A stretch of 64,000 nucleotides of DNA from Bathymodiolus brooksi (Eukaryota > Mollusca > Bivalvia > Mytilida > Modiolidae), in NCBI GenBank assembly GCA_963680875.1, contig OY804577.1:102497906-102561905 (forward strand), written 5' to 3'. The translations under genes and the position numbers were made by a program. Within the stretch, counting starts at the first letter, position 1. Every line of letters starts with the position of its first letter. Below the pieces are notes generated by a model. That model had not been told where the DNA came from. It searched no databases and saw only the letters and a program-made list of their open reading frames with translations. Shown one piece after another: positions 44,733-55,504 of this stretch.

Positions 44733-45935
44733 AGGTCAAATCGGCCCCAAGTCAAAATTATTGAAGAATTAAAACTGTCTAGTAAGTACAGTTGTGTTTT
44801 GTACCAGTAAATGTTTACCATTGATACGAAAATAAACTAAATATAAACGTCTGACTATATCTAGCCGGTAGCATCCCAAATTGCCGATTCCCAGTTTGCA
44901 GAATCCCAAATTGCTGAGTCCAATTAGCCGATTCCCAAATTGCCGACATATGAAAAATATTGTTATTGCAAATAGAATAATGCTTCTAATTTATGAAGGA
45001 AAATTGTAAATAATTAAATAAATACACCTTTTTTGTTTTGTAAATACTCCCCAAATTTGTTTAGAGTTAATTGATTGCCGATCATTTATTAAAATCTACC
45101 ATAATCACCTAGCTTGGATATTGTGGGTATAGTACTAGTTCATTTTTAGATTACCGAAATCATCAATCAATTCTAAATAATTTGCTATTTAACGATAATT
45201 GTTTTTCTTTCTTACTTAGTAAAACTCTAAAAAAACATTTACTTATGTGTAGTTTTTTTCCATTGTTCTTCAATTGTTTGAGTAATGAGTATCGGCATCT
45301 CCTATTCAACAATCAGTATGCATTTGATTATGGTTTTTCTAATTAAAATTGCACGAAAAATTACTGCTTTCAATAAAATATGTACACATCATCAATATTT
45401 TTTTTTAAATAAACAATAATATGATGAAATTTTGACATTTTTAACAAAAGTCGGCAATATGGTATTCGGCAATCTTGTACTAATTCATCTAGCCATGCTT
45501 AAAATAATCAATAATCTTGCCGATAAAATTTCAGTGTCTCCCAGTGCATATATATGATGCAAATTTCCTCCAATTTTTGTACATTGGCCATGAGGAGTAC
45601 TTTAATTTCATTTTGTTTAATCATTTCCAGTCTAAATGTTCTTTAGGCACCGGCCCTTGATGACCTCTGTATATGAATGGCATTGCTCTCATGCATGTAC
45701 GAGTACATTGGTCATGGGGAGGACGCTGGATTTGCCTTCTGTCATTGAATTAGCCCCTTGTAAATATAAAAGGGTTTATTTCTATTTCGGTGTTCAGAAG
45801 AAGTTAATTTTTATTTATTTATTCTTTTTTTATTTTTTATTTTTTGGGGCCGATTTGACTTTCATTTTGAGGCCGATTTGACTTGGGGCCAATTTGACTG
45901 GGGCCAATTTGACTTGGGGCCGAATTGACTGGAAA
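44733..45935. mobile_element. Element bounded by inverted GGTCAAATCGGCCCCAAGTC repeats
   Basis: The left end holds one copy (44735-44754). The right end (45847-45933) holds about five degenerate complements (ggccgatttgacttgg, ggccaatttgactgg). Near the left end (44868-44945) a second theme, cccaaattgccgattcc, is repeated. No convincing coding sequence. Lies between the MLX and POLR2M starts. Confidence 0.45.
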
Positions 45936-47234
45936 TCTGCGATTTGATTGGATAGTGACTGAGCTAGACATTCAAGGTAAAATGTAACACATCAAAATGT
46001 AAATTGACGAATTCTGTCCCTTGGCTTATACACTGTATAATACTCTGTATATCGAAGTGATAACACAGCTTGAGACAAATTCATCAGTCTGACCAGTATT
46101 CAAAAAGTCATGTCGAAGCTGGTGTGAACATCTGAACGGGATAAATACATTTTGAAATTTTAAGCATTACAGAGATGTAATAAAATCAGCTGTTTAAAGT
46201 TGAGGCAATACAAACACTAGACATTTGTGGTACGTGTAGACACATATTCCAATATAGCAAAATTTTTTAACATCAACATTTCAAACTTATGTATTTGTTT
46301 ATGCAGTACTGAAAGAAAGTTGGGTGTTATACAGTAAAGGCTAAATGGGTGGTTCCAATGTGTGAGTGTCTGTGGTCAGTATTGGAGACACTGTGTGATG
46401 TCAATAACTTTGAATAAGTTCATATCATATTTATTGATAAATTATTAAATGTGACATCAAGACAACTGTCCAAGTTGCAATGCCTATAAATATAAAACAT
46501 AGATGCATACTGAAAAGAATTATTACAAATTAAATCTATCTTTCACTCGCTTCTCATGTCATATCTGCTAACAAAAATGAAATGTAAATGTACTAATTTA
46601 ATTGCTAGTTGGACCAAGTAGTTGTATACATGTATTTTGAGAAAGTCATTACGTAAATCTTGCCTCTATTTTATACATTAATTTCATTATGAATATGATA
46701 CAAAAGTCTTATGTCAGCTGACTAGTCTATTTATCATCGCACCTGTTGTTAATATAATGGGTGTCTGCAATGCAAAATAGTCACATATATTTACCTGTGT
46801 GTGTATTTCCCCTGCTGTGTTGTTTATTTGTGAAAAGAAAAATTCAGGGGATTATATAGGATAGGGGAGGAAATCTGGGTCGTACATGGGTTTATAAGAA
46901 CGTTGTAGTTCGCATGATCCTTTCTCCAATCAAATAAGCGCTAAATTGACATCGATATTAAAACGAACAAAAACAGAAAACGAAAGATTACCAATCAGTT
47001 GTGCAAGAGTAATGAGTCGAATGAAAATGGAATAATAATACCTGCTCGACATTTTACTCTGTTTTTTTTTTATTAATTCAATTTGTAAATTACATATAGT
47101 ATTCCATTAATGAATAATTATTGTACAAATACCGAAATAAATAGTCAAGTGAAATTAAATTGGAATGATGCATGGTGTTGTTGCCAGTTACTGAATACTG
47201 AGTTAGTCATTGACATAGTATTATAAACCACTGT

Positions 47235-47415
47235 GATAGACGTATCACTCATCTAGGTGATATGGATATACCTTTTGTTCTGTTTAATGTATCTTCACAA
47301 TTTCTTTTGTATTTAGTGTTGCTGTTGACACTAAAATGCATCTGTAATACAATATATAACAGATATATAAGAAGTGATATGACTTGTCTGTAGGTGTGAT
47401 TTATCACGATATGTC
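47235..47415. repeat. Family G MITE-like element
   Basis: tgtgatagacgtatcactca, ggtgatatggatatacc and a distal gtgatttatcacgatatgtc. Related to 1-180 and 47878-48105. Confidence 0.6.
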
Positions 47416-47877
47416 TGTCTGTACAGCATCAGTATCACTAACAGTCCTCACAATGAGCACCGTTCATCCAGCCCAAGACCAGTAAAACTTTGTTCGGACC
47501 AGTAAACTTTTCAGGTTTTTTTCAAAGAACTATATAAAAATAAATTCAAAAATTTGATTCTGACCGGTAAATTCAAATTTTCATTTCGAGGACTGCACTA
47601 AGATGAGTGATATCAATGTCTATAAGAGTGTTTCCTCGGCCTCAGAAGAAACATGTTGCCTTGAGCTCATCCCTCTTCAGGGGTAGATCTGCTAAGAGCA
47701 CTGAGGTTTAAAAGTGTTAATCGGAATAAAAATAATTATGTTAATGGTCTTATTATTTTGCAAGCTTTTAATAATTCAAACCTTACATGTAATGGAAATG
47801 ATGCATTCGATTCATTCAATTAAAGCATTTTCTATTTCAAATTTCTCATTAGATACAGTACAGTCAAAGACATACCA

Positions 47878-48105
47878 TGATAAATCACTGTGATAGACGT
47901 ATCACTCATCTTAGTGATTTAGATATATCATTTGTTCTATTAGATATATTTTCAAAATTTCTTTTACATTTAGAGTGTTATTTACTATCACCCAATAGAC
48001 ATATCAAAATAAGTAAATAAATTAAACAGATCAAAAGATATATCAGTATCACGAAGAAGGGTGATATGTCTAGCACAGTGATTTATCACACTATGTCTCT
48101 GACTG
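47878..48105. repeat. Family G MITE-like element, best copy
   Basis: Outer ends TGATAAATCACTGTGATAGA and CAGTGATTTATCACACTATG are partly complementary. Inner gtatcactcatcttagtgat and atatcagtatcacgaag also pair. About 228 bp. Confidence 0.7.
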
Positions 48106-48279
48106 TACTCTATATGAAATAAATAAGTGTCTACTTTTAAATTGTCCCATTCAACAGTTTGAAGGGATTATTCAATACATTGAAATTTTAATAAAAATGC
48201 CGAATTCTAGTGAACATTATTAAAGAAAAATCACCTTTAAATTGCTGCAAATTCTTGATCTATATAATATTTCTACATC

Positions 48280-48395
48280 ATGTCCAGGTACTCCGGTTTC
48301 CTCAACCAATAAAACTGGCCGCCACGATAAAACAGAAATATTGTGTAAAAAAGTGGTATAAAGTGGCATTAAACACCATAAGCCAAGCCAAACCG
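48280..48395 (+). repeat. SINE-A 3' fragment
   Basis: aggtactccggtttcctcaa, ggccgccacgataaaacag, with a small internal duplication (aagtggtataaagtggc) before taaacaccataagcc. Confidence 0.65.
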
Positions 48396-48569
48396 TTCAG
48401 TTAATGCTCGATCTCATCTTTCTTTTTTCTACGTATACCTACAGTCCAATTTAAAAAGACTAAAACTTAATACATAATGCTAAAAAAAAGAATGGGTTTG
48501 CCGTGAGGTGAGTCACTCTAGACTGCGGGATGATTTACAAAATACTTGACAACTATTTTTTTTACAGAA

Positions 48570-48673
48570 ATGGAACATATACCACAAGATTATCTTGAAG
48601 GTGTTTTGTCAAGTAAAACAACCATAGAACTGAAAGAGTTGTTAACAAGACAACAAAATCTACAGAAGAAGAT
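48570..48673 (+). CDS. POLR2M: POLR2M exon 1
   Basis: Preceded by ctattttttttacag; ATG; donor AAGAT then gtaaag, phase 2. Encodes MEHIPQDYLEGVLSSKTT and the ELKELLTRQQNLQ helix. Confidence 0.85.
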
Positions 48674-51600
48674 GTAAAGTATTATATTCTTATATTGTTA
48701 AGCTTAATTAAGTACAATCATTTCTTTAATAGAAAAACAAGTAATAAATTACAGTACAGAGTAGGTTTATTATTAGACTTATAGTGACCTTTTGGGAAAC
48801 GTTTATAACAAATGTTTTATATTAAAAAATGGAAAATAATGTCCTTTTCCAGTCCAGTAATTATAACCAATAATACTCAGAAAGTCAGTTTTATTGATTG
48901 GAGGAAACCCAGTACCCAGTGAAGACCACCGATCTGATGCAAGTCTCTTACAATATTTGGCCCATCCTATTTAGGCCTTTTTGGTTTTATTGCTCCCAAA
49001 GCTTTAAATTTTTTGGCTTTCCAATCTTTCGATTTTGAATGTACCTGATGAAGGTTATTCCAGAAATGTGTCGTGCACACTAAATCTATGTTTTTAATTT
49101 ATCACATCAAGTTGTATCCATTATATCACCAAAGAGATAAAGAGTATACCAATGTATTTACAAACATTTTTATTTTGAAAAAGTCCCTCGATCTACAGAC
49201 ACTTTATTATATTAAAATTTCATTTTCAGAAAATTTCTGAGAACTTTACCTGATGGTGGAAGAAAGATTCAGGATTTTGCTGAAAAATTGCGATTGATGA
49301 TTGAGGAAAGAACAAATAGTATTACGGATACATCCCCTGAAATACAAAATGTAGATCAACCAGTGTCAAAAAAGACAGTACCAGTATCTGGGTTCAAAAT
49401 GAAAAATGTTGAAACTTCAGGCAAACAAAACACATCTAATTCAAATGGACATGATAAATTCAATTCATTGAAAGTAGAGGAATCCAAACTTGTCTCAGTA
49501 CAACCTGATAGTGTGTCAGCCATAAACAAAAATACCAACTCAGATTCTGGTCAAACAAGAGATACAGTATTATTGACAGATTTAGAGGAAACATTGAATA
49601 AAATGGAAATCAGTTCTAAACATGATAGTGAAATCAAACTTTCTTCTGAGGAATACATACTGGGTGTAATAGAGAGGACACATAATAACAGAAAGAGAAG
49701 TCCATTCAAGTTAAACAGGTATAGCAGGGGTAGAAATAAGAAAAAGTCAGTAAGTAGCCAGCAGGGCTCCTAAATTTCTTAACCTAGTAGCCCTCCACAA
49801 CATGAAGTGGCCCTTCAACCCGCAAAGTGGGTTGATCAACTGCACAAAGCGCAGTTGCTGTACGGCCGGGGGTAAATGCAAAATCCTGCATTCTGGCACT
49901 CTCCTGAACTCTAATTTGACATCTTGAAAGCACTATTTTATAAGGTACATTTTCAAAATTTAAAAAAAAATAATTCTTGACATTATCATGCAGACCTGTG
50001 TTGTCCAATCAAGACAATCAATCGCCTTAAAACTGCTAATTGTGATACTTGTCATTACCTTAAACTGTCACAGTTGGATTACTGGTTTGTATATTTTGTT
50101 TAATCTTAAGCATTGTGCTGTCTGGTTAACAAAATATGTGTCAATTCAGCTCTTAAATTTTCATCAGATTTTTGTATTTTTTTAGGTTCTAATTTAAGTT
50201 TAGCAGGTGGTTCCGGACAATTTAATAGAAATTTGTACATTCTGTTGACATTATTTTACCGGAAATTAATACAAAATATACGAAGGATAATTCGGCCCCT
50301 ATTACATCCAATGACTTCTTCGCCCTGTTAAAGAACTATTTATATTTAACAGCAATGTTTGAGTTTCAACAATAAGTAATACTATACTGTAGTATAAAAA
50401 GATACGAATAGTAAATATGAAAGAAATTTGTTGTGGAATTTACTGCAAAAAAATCGCGAAACTACCGTTTTACGTTTGAAAAGTGCCGACATGGGGCGAA
50501 AGGTTCAAGAGACGGAACAGATACATTGAGGCTGAAAACTAAAATGCAAAACAGAAACGGATTGGTACAAAACTTGACGAATAAGGCACTTGAAACCAAT
50601 CAGATTGCTTCATGCAAATAAAGGTTAGACAGCTAACAAATCGTCAACAAATCTCGGCAATAAAATGTTTCCTCTAGTCTATGGTTTGCACAGATACTAA
50701 AAAATAAGGAGCCCGGCAGGATATCTACATTTGATCCCAAGGAGTCCTTCTGAAAATTTAGGAGCCTCAGGCCACTGCTTATTTCGACCCCTGTATAGAT
50801 ATTTCTCTTATTCTTAGTGTTTTTAACCAGTTGGTTTAATTTTCGTAATATTTTTAACTACCACAGTGGTTAAATTTCTGCATGAGAATTCCCGTCAATT
50901 TACTGGTAACTACGGAAATTAACAACTTATTTAATTAAAAGAAATATCTTTGATATTTTGGTCATAGGAGAAACAAATTCTCTTCCTGCTACTAGTCGAT
51001 TATGATATTTCTCCACCCTCCATTGTTAAATTTTCAAATTGTAATGCTGTCGATGATGCTCAAGCTTTAAAAATTGAAAACTTAACTAGCTCAAGTGGAG
51101 AAATATCATAATTCACTGGTAACAGAAAGAGAATATAATGTCTGGACAATGAACAATGTACAAATTTTAGCTAAATTTTACATTAAAATTTTAGTGATAA
51201 AATAACTAAATCTCTAAATTTGTTTTATCTTGAAAATTTATTTCCAACTCGAAAACTAAATATCTAAAAAAAATTGTCATGAATACTTAGGGATTTGAAT
51301 TTTTTACCAATTAAATATGACATTTTATCTCAACATTGCAAATCAAATTAGATACAGTATTAACATTGTACTGTGATGTTTTTCAAATATTTTCTGCATA
51401 TTTCATTTTGTTGATTAATTCTCAGATTTTAATACACCAAGTAATTTTGTCTATTGTTTTCACCAGAGAATTTTTTTTTCACTAGAGAATTAAAAATATC
51501 AAAGGTAGAAGATTTACCTCCAAAGTTTCGCCAACAAGGGAAGACAACTCATATGGAAACTGATTCAGACAATCACTCACATAAAAAGATCACCTCCTTA

Positions 51601-54600
51601 TGGGAGGAATCTGCAGTATGTCCACCAAACTATAAATACCCTATCGCCCAGGAGATGTCCTTACAAGAATCTATGAGGTTACAGGAAAATCAAAAGAAAA
51701 CATTAGAGGTAAGTTCTTTTTATCATCAGTTTTGATTCATACAAAAGGTATTAAACTATTTTTATCACTAATGGTTTAAATGCTTTTTTAGCTCACCAGA
51801 GCCATTTGCTCACATGAGCTTTTATCATCACTTGGCTGTCTGGCATTCAATATCTTTTCACATTTTGATCTTTTTCTCCAGAACCATGGGGTCAAATTGG
51901 ACCAAACTTTGATGTGATACTCCTTGGATGGTCTTCCAAAATTGAGTTGGCTGCCATGGCTTCTGATTTGTTGAAAAATTGGAAATCTTTGAAAACGTTC
52001 TTCTTCAGAAACACTAGATGGAATGAAGCCAAATTTTGGCCAAATACCCCTTTGGTGATCCCCTTTTAAAATTATATTGGTTGACCCTGTCAAATTATCC
52101 AAGATGGCTGCCATGGATGATTACATTACTATTGGTTTGTCAGCATATTCTTATGTTTCTGACATCCGATTTAACCAATATTTTGATATTACATTTAAAT
52201 TGGTCAAATACATGTCAAGATTGAATTTGAGGTATCTAACTTTTATTTTTCCATAGTTATTGTTAATCTCTAACTACTCTTTTCTAACATTTCTGCATTC
52301 CTTGATATATTTATTGTAACAAACCATTTCTAATATTAATTTAGTAGAATTAATATGTTTTCTTTTACTATAGGAATCACAAGCGGTATATGCAGCAGAA
52401 AAACTAGCAGCAAAATTAAACATAAAAATGGAGAAATTCAATCCTGAAGGAAAATATATGTCGTATCCTTATAGAAGTTATAATTATTGCCTATGATATA
52501 TTCTTATGTTTACACAGCCAACTCCACAATAGCTGTCTCAGTTTTATATACCATTTAATATAATAATCATCAGATGTGTCCATCTGTATTCAGAATTAGA
52601 TGAATTGTAAAAAAACAAAAAACTTTTAAATTGTTTTTAATTTTTCCTACAAAATCTATTCCTGTTCCTGATAATTATGACCATCAGCCACTTGAAACTG
52701 ATATTTCAACTTTTAAAGTTTAATTGTGGTTTAGTAATATTTATAACATGATTTTCAGAGTTAAACAGTTAAACAATTGAATGTGTTATGTTTAGTTTTG
52801 ATATGACTACAAAAATCAATTCTTCTGAAATTTTTACACAATGATCCCTGGCATAGGATAATGTGTCCAATGGGAATGACATGTCTACCTGCAGATTGAT
52901 GTGAGTTAGCACTATAAAAAGCATGTTGGTCTAGTACAAAGTGGACATATTCATCTCGTCTAAATGTAACTTCGCACCATGATATAGTTGACTTGGCGTT
53001 AAGCTGCAATCATCACTCATTCACTCTAACATATGAGTTGGGTATATCCACATCCAACATAACAATATAAATTCCATCATCCACACACTAAATGCTGAGA
53101 AACATCTTCATGTGTTTACACCAGTTTCTTATGATACAACGTTAACAACTTTTTTTTAAAGAAAATGTAGCTTTTCAATCTATCAAGAACTCGCTACTAG
53201 ATCTTTCATACAAAAACACAGCTGGTTTAAACATATTTTATTTGCCAATTAAACAGACAAAATGGATTAGACACAAGTTAAACAAACTTATGAAGTCTTC
53301 TCCAGATTACAATATGTTACAATAAAGAAGTACATAAAATGCATGCATTACTATATGTAGCACTAATAACGAATCAATGATAACTATTCACAAACAGAAA
53401 GAAAAATAAAATTAAGATGGATTCATATGATGTGCATGTTCACCCAATCCAATTCCAGTTATACAATAAGGAATCTTTTTGAACATTTAATATAATCAAA
53501 AACATATTTAAATATAATACAATTTTGTTCATAAGTTAAATTATCATTGCCACATGTCAGAAATTCAATATATAGAGTGTAGCAGGTTGTAACCCTGTTG
53601 ATATTACCTATCAATATAGTTCTGGCTTGTATGTATATAGGACAATCCAAAAAGAAATGTTTTAAATTTTCAAGGGCTGCACCACATCGACAAGACAGCT
53701 GGTTGATCCATCATATAAATACAATAAAACCTGTCTAAACTGCATCCTGAACTGTATAAACAAACTTTAAATAAATTTCCAATATAAAAATCCTTTTTTA
53801 ATTTAAACTGTGTAAACCAAGCACCCGTCGATTCCGAACACGAAAGCTGGCCTCGAGGAGGTTTAATTTTGGACAAGTTTCACAGTTGTATATGTATTAG
53901 AGATCATACAGAAAGATCATGTTTAATATAACCTGAAACCAAAACTGGTGCATCAATCATGATTAATACAACCTGAAACCAAAACTGGAAACTTGTTCAT
54001 CAATCATGATTAATATAACCTGAAACCAAAACTGGAAACTTGTTCATCAATCATGATTAATATAACCTGAAACCAAAACTGGAAACTTGTTCATCAATCA
54101 TGATTAATATAACCTGAAACCAAAACTGGAAACTTGTGCATCAATCATGATTAATACAACCTGAAACCAAAACTGGAAACTTGTTCATCAATCATGATTA
54201 ATATAACCTGAAACCAAAACTGGAAACTTGTTCATCAATCATGATTAATATAACCTGAAACCAAAACTGGAAACTTGTTCATCAATCATGATTAATACAA
54301 CCTGAAACCAAAACTGGAAACTTGTTCATCAATCATGATTAATATAACCTGAAACCAAAACTGGAAACTTGTTCATCAATCATGATTAATACAACCTGAA
54401 ACCAAAACTGGAAACTTGTTCATCAATCATGATTAATACAACCTGAAACAAAAACTGGAAACTTGTTCATCAATCATTAAGTTTGAAATCTGTAAATATT
54501 TACCTTTCGAATACAAACACCTATCTGTTCTGGAAAAAAATTTGGTCCCATAGGTATTTGTTTTAACCATACTGTGAAAGTACTTTTATTTGTTGGCCCC

Positions 54601-54865
54601 AATTTTTGTGGTTTCTGCAAAATGCATTGATCTGTGGTTTTTGTATTCGTGGTTTCAAATATTACAGGTAACAATCAATGGGAAAATTGTATTTCGTTGG
54701 ATTTTTATTTTCATGGTTTAAGTGGACCCAAAAATCAGCGAAAATTAGAACCCCATGATTAATAATGATTTCACAGTACATGTATTTAATTTTCCTTAAC
54801 TCTAACACAGATATCGTGAACCTGAAGTGATGGACAGTGATGATGATCTAGAAGAAGTTGATTGA
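48570..54865 (+). CDS. POLR2M: POLR2M / GRINL1A (Gdown1), RNA polymerase II subunit, 5 exons
   Basis: Exons 48570-48673, 49230-49718, 51486-51708, 52374-52459 and 54811-54865 join in frame to 318 aa (human about 368). The N-terminus SSKTTIELKELLTRQQNLQK with FLRTLPDGGRKI matches the Gdown1 N-terminal motif (ELxELLxRQ ... LPDxGxKI). The middle (about residues 60-190) is Ser/Lys/Asn-rich and poorly conserved. The C-terminal block has KYPIAQEMSLQESMRLQENQ, AAEKLAAKLNIKMEKFNPEG and YREPEVMDSDDDLEEVD, aligned with the human QLLSIEESLALQ ... LNIKMRSYNPEG ... YREV with acidic end. Gdown1 binds RNA polymerase II, competes with TFIIF and makes transcription Mediator-dependent. An acceptor two bases before the ATG implies a 5' UTR exon. 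Identity very sure. Confidence 0.9.
48870..48960 (-). repeat. SINE-A fragment
   Basis: agtcagttttattgattgga, ggaaacccagtacccagtga and accaccgatctgatgcaagt. A family E scrap follows at 49040-49100. POLR2M intron 1. Confidence 0.6.
49230..49718 (+). CDS. POLR2M: POLR2M exon 2
   Basis: Acceptor ttcattttcag; donor AACAG then gtatag chosen for phase. Encodes FLRTLPDGGRKIQDFAEKL and a long hydrophilic, low-complexity stretch. Confidence 0.85.
49758..50790. mobile_element. Probable DNA element in POLR2M intron 2
   Basis: cagggctcctaaatttctta on the left faces aaaatttaggagcctcagg on the right as an inverted pair; a second internal ggagcccggcagg occurs at 50708. Ends near CAG...CTG suggest a hAT-like origin, but no clean target duplication is seen. 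Open frames within are short. Confidence 0.4.
51486..51708 (+). CDS. POLR2M: POLR2M exon 3
   Basis: Two acceptors lie close together (caccag at 51466 and cactag at 51485). Only the second avoids an in-frame stop. Donor GAG then gtaagt, phase 0. Encodes ITSLWEESAVCPPNYKYPIA and QEMSLQESMRLQENQKK. Confidence 0.85.
51788..52130 (+). mobile_element. Family D repeat in POLR2M intron 3
   Basis: tagctcaccagagccatttg, ctcacatgagcttttatcat, tctccagaaccatggggtc. The minus-strand 108-codon frame here is part of the repeat, not a gene. Confidence 0.6.
52374..52459 (+). CDS. POLR2M: POLR2M exon 4
   Basis: Acceptor cttttactatag; donor AATATAT then gtcgta (a weak donor), phase 2. Encodes AAEKLAAKLNIKMEKFNPEG. 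Confidence 0.85.
52848..53030 (+). repeat. SINE-B, 3' half
   Basis: ataggataatgtgtccaatg, gacatgtctacctgcaga, gttggtctagtacaaagtgg and a cactcattcactc tail. POLR2M intron 4. Confidence 0.7.
53905..54476 (+). repeat. 47-bp minisatellite in POLR2M intron 4
   Basis: About 12 nearly identical units: catgattaatataacctgaa, accaaaactggaaacttgtt, catcaat. Variation is limited to atataa/atacaa and a few bases, so the array is young or homogenised. Confidence 0.92.
54811..54865 (+). CDS. POLR2M: POLR2M exon 5 (C-terminus)
   Basis: Acceptor actctaacacag. Encodes YREPEVMDSDDDLEEVD then TGA. The acidic end is typical of the family. The last 15 bases belong to the first unit of the array that follows. 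Confidence 0.88.
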
Positions 54866-55300
54866 TGTTTTGAGGATTTGTTACAGACATTTTATCATCA
54901 GTATGGGAGTGGTCAGAAGAAGTTGATTGATGTTTTGAGGACTTTTATAGACATTTTATCATCAGTATGGAAGTGGTCAGAAGAAGTTGATTGATGTTTT
55001 GAGGACTTGTTACAGACATTTTATCATCAGTATGGGAGTGGTCAGAAGAAGTTGATTGATGTTTTGAGGACTTTTATAGACATTTTATCATCAATATGGG
55101 AGTGGTCAAAAGAAGTTGATTGAGTTTTGAGGACTTGTTACAGACATTTAATCATCAGTATGGGAGTGGTCAGAAGAAGATGATTGATGTTTTGAGGACT
55201 TGTATAGACATTTTATCATCAGTATGGGAGTGGTCAGAAGAAGTTGATTGATGTTTGTGGACTTGTTACAGACATTTATCATCAGTATGAGAGAGATTAT
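54851..55300 (+). repeat. ~65-bp minisatellite forming the POLR2M 3' UTR
   Basis: About seven units of 64-70 bp: gaagaagttgattgatgttt, tgaggacttgttacagac, attttatcatcagtatggga, gtggtca. Unit 1 includes the codons for EEVD and the stop; units 2 and up repeat them as noncoding sequence. Confidence 0.9.
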
Positions 55301-55428
55301 TATTTATTATCAGTATGGGAGAGATTATTATTTATCATAAGTATGGGAGAGATGATTATTTGGTGTCTCCAGTGATAATACTTCTTTAATTTTAATATTT
55401 TGATGTTACTGTACATAATTGTATAATG

Positions 55429-55434
55429 AATAAA
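55429..55434 (+). promoter_or_regulatory. Likely POLR2M polyadenylation signal
   Basis: AATAAA (tgaataaaaatac) is the first good signal after the 65-bp array and lies before the 34-bp array. It gives a 3' UTR of about 580 bases. Confidence 0.45.
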
Positions 55435-55504
55435 AATACACGTACAAAGATTCAATTTCTAAAGATTGACATGTTTTTTCCTGGCAGATAATTATTGAAC
55501 ACTG

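Larger units (their letters stand above)
45936..48567. other. Intergenic space upstream of POLR2M
   Basis: Apart from the two family G copies and the SINE fragment listed separately, this is AT-rich. Promoters of MLX (leftward) and POLR2M (rightward) should lie between 44.2 and 48.5 kb, but I see no decisive element. Confidence 0.4.

Noticed and set aside
49784..50008. 74-codon minus-strand frame
   Set aside because: Falls inside the probable DNA element in POLR2M intron 2 and resembles no protein family.
51788..52114. 108-codon minus-strand frame in POLR2M intron 3
   Set aside because: Lies wholly within the family D repeat, which recurs at 29023.
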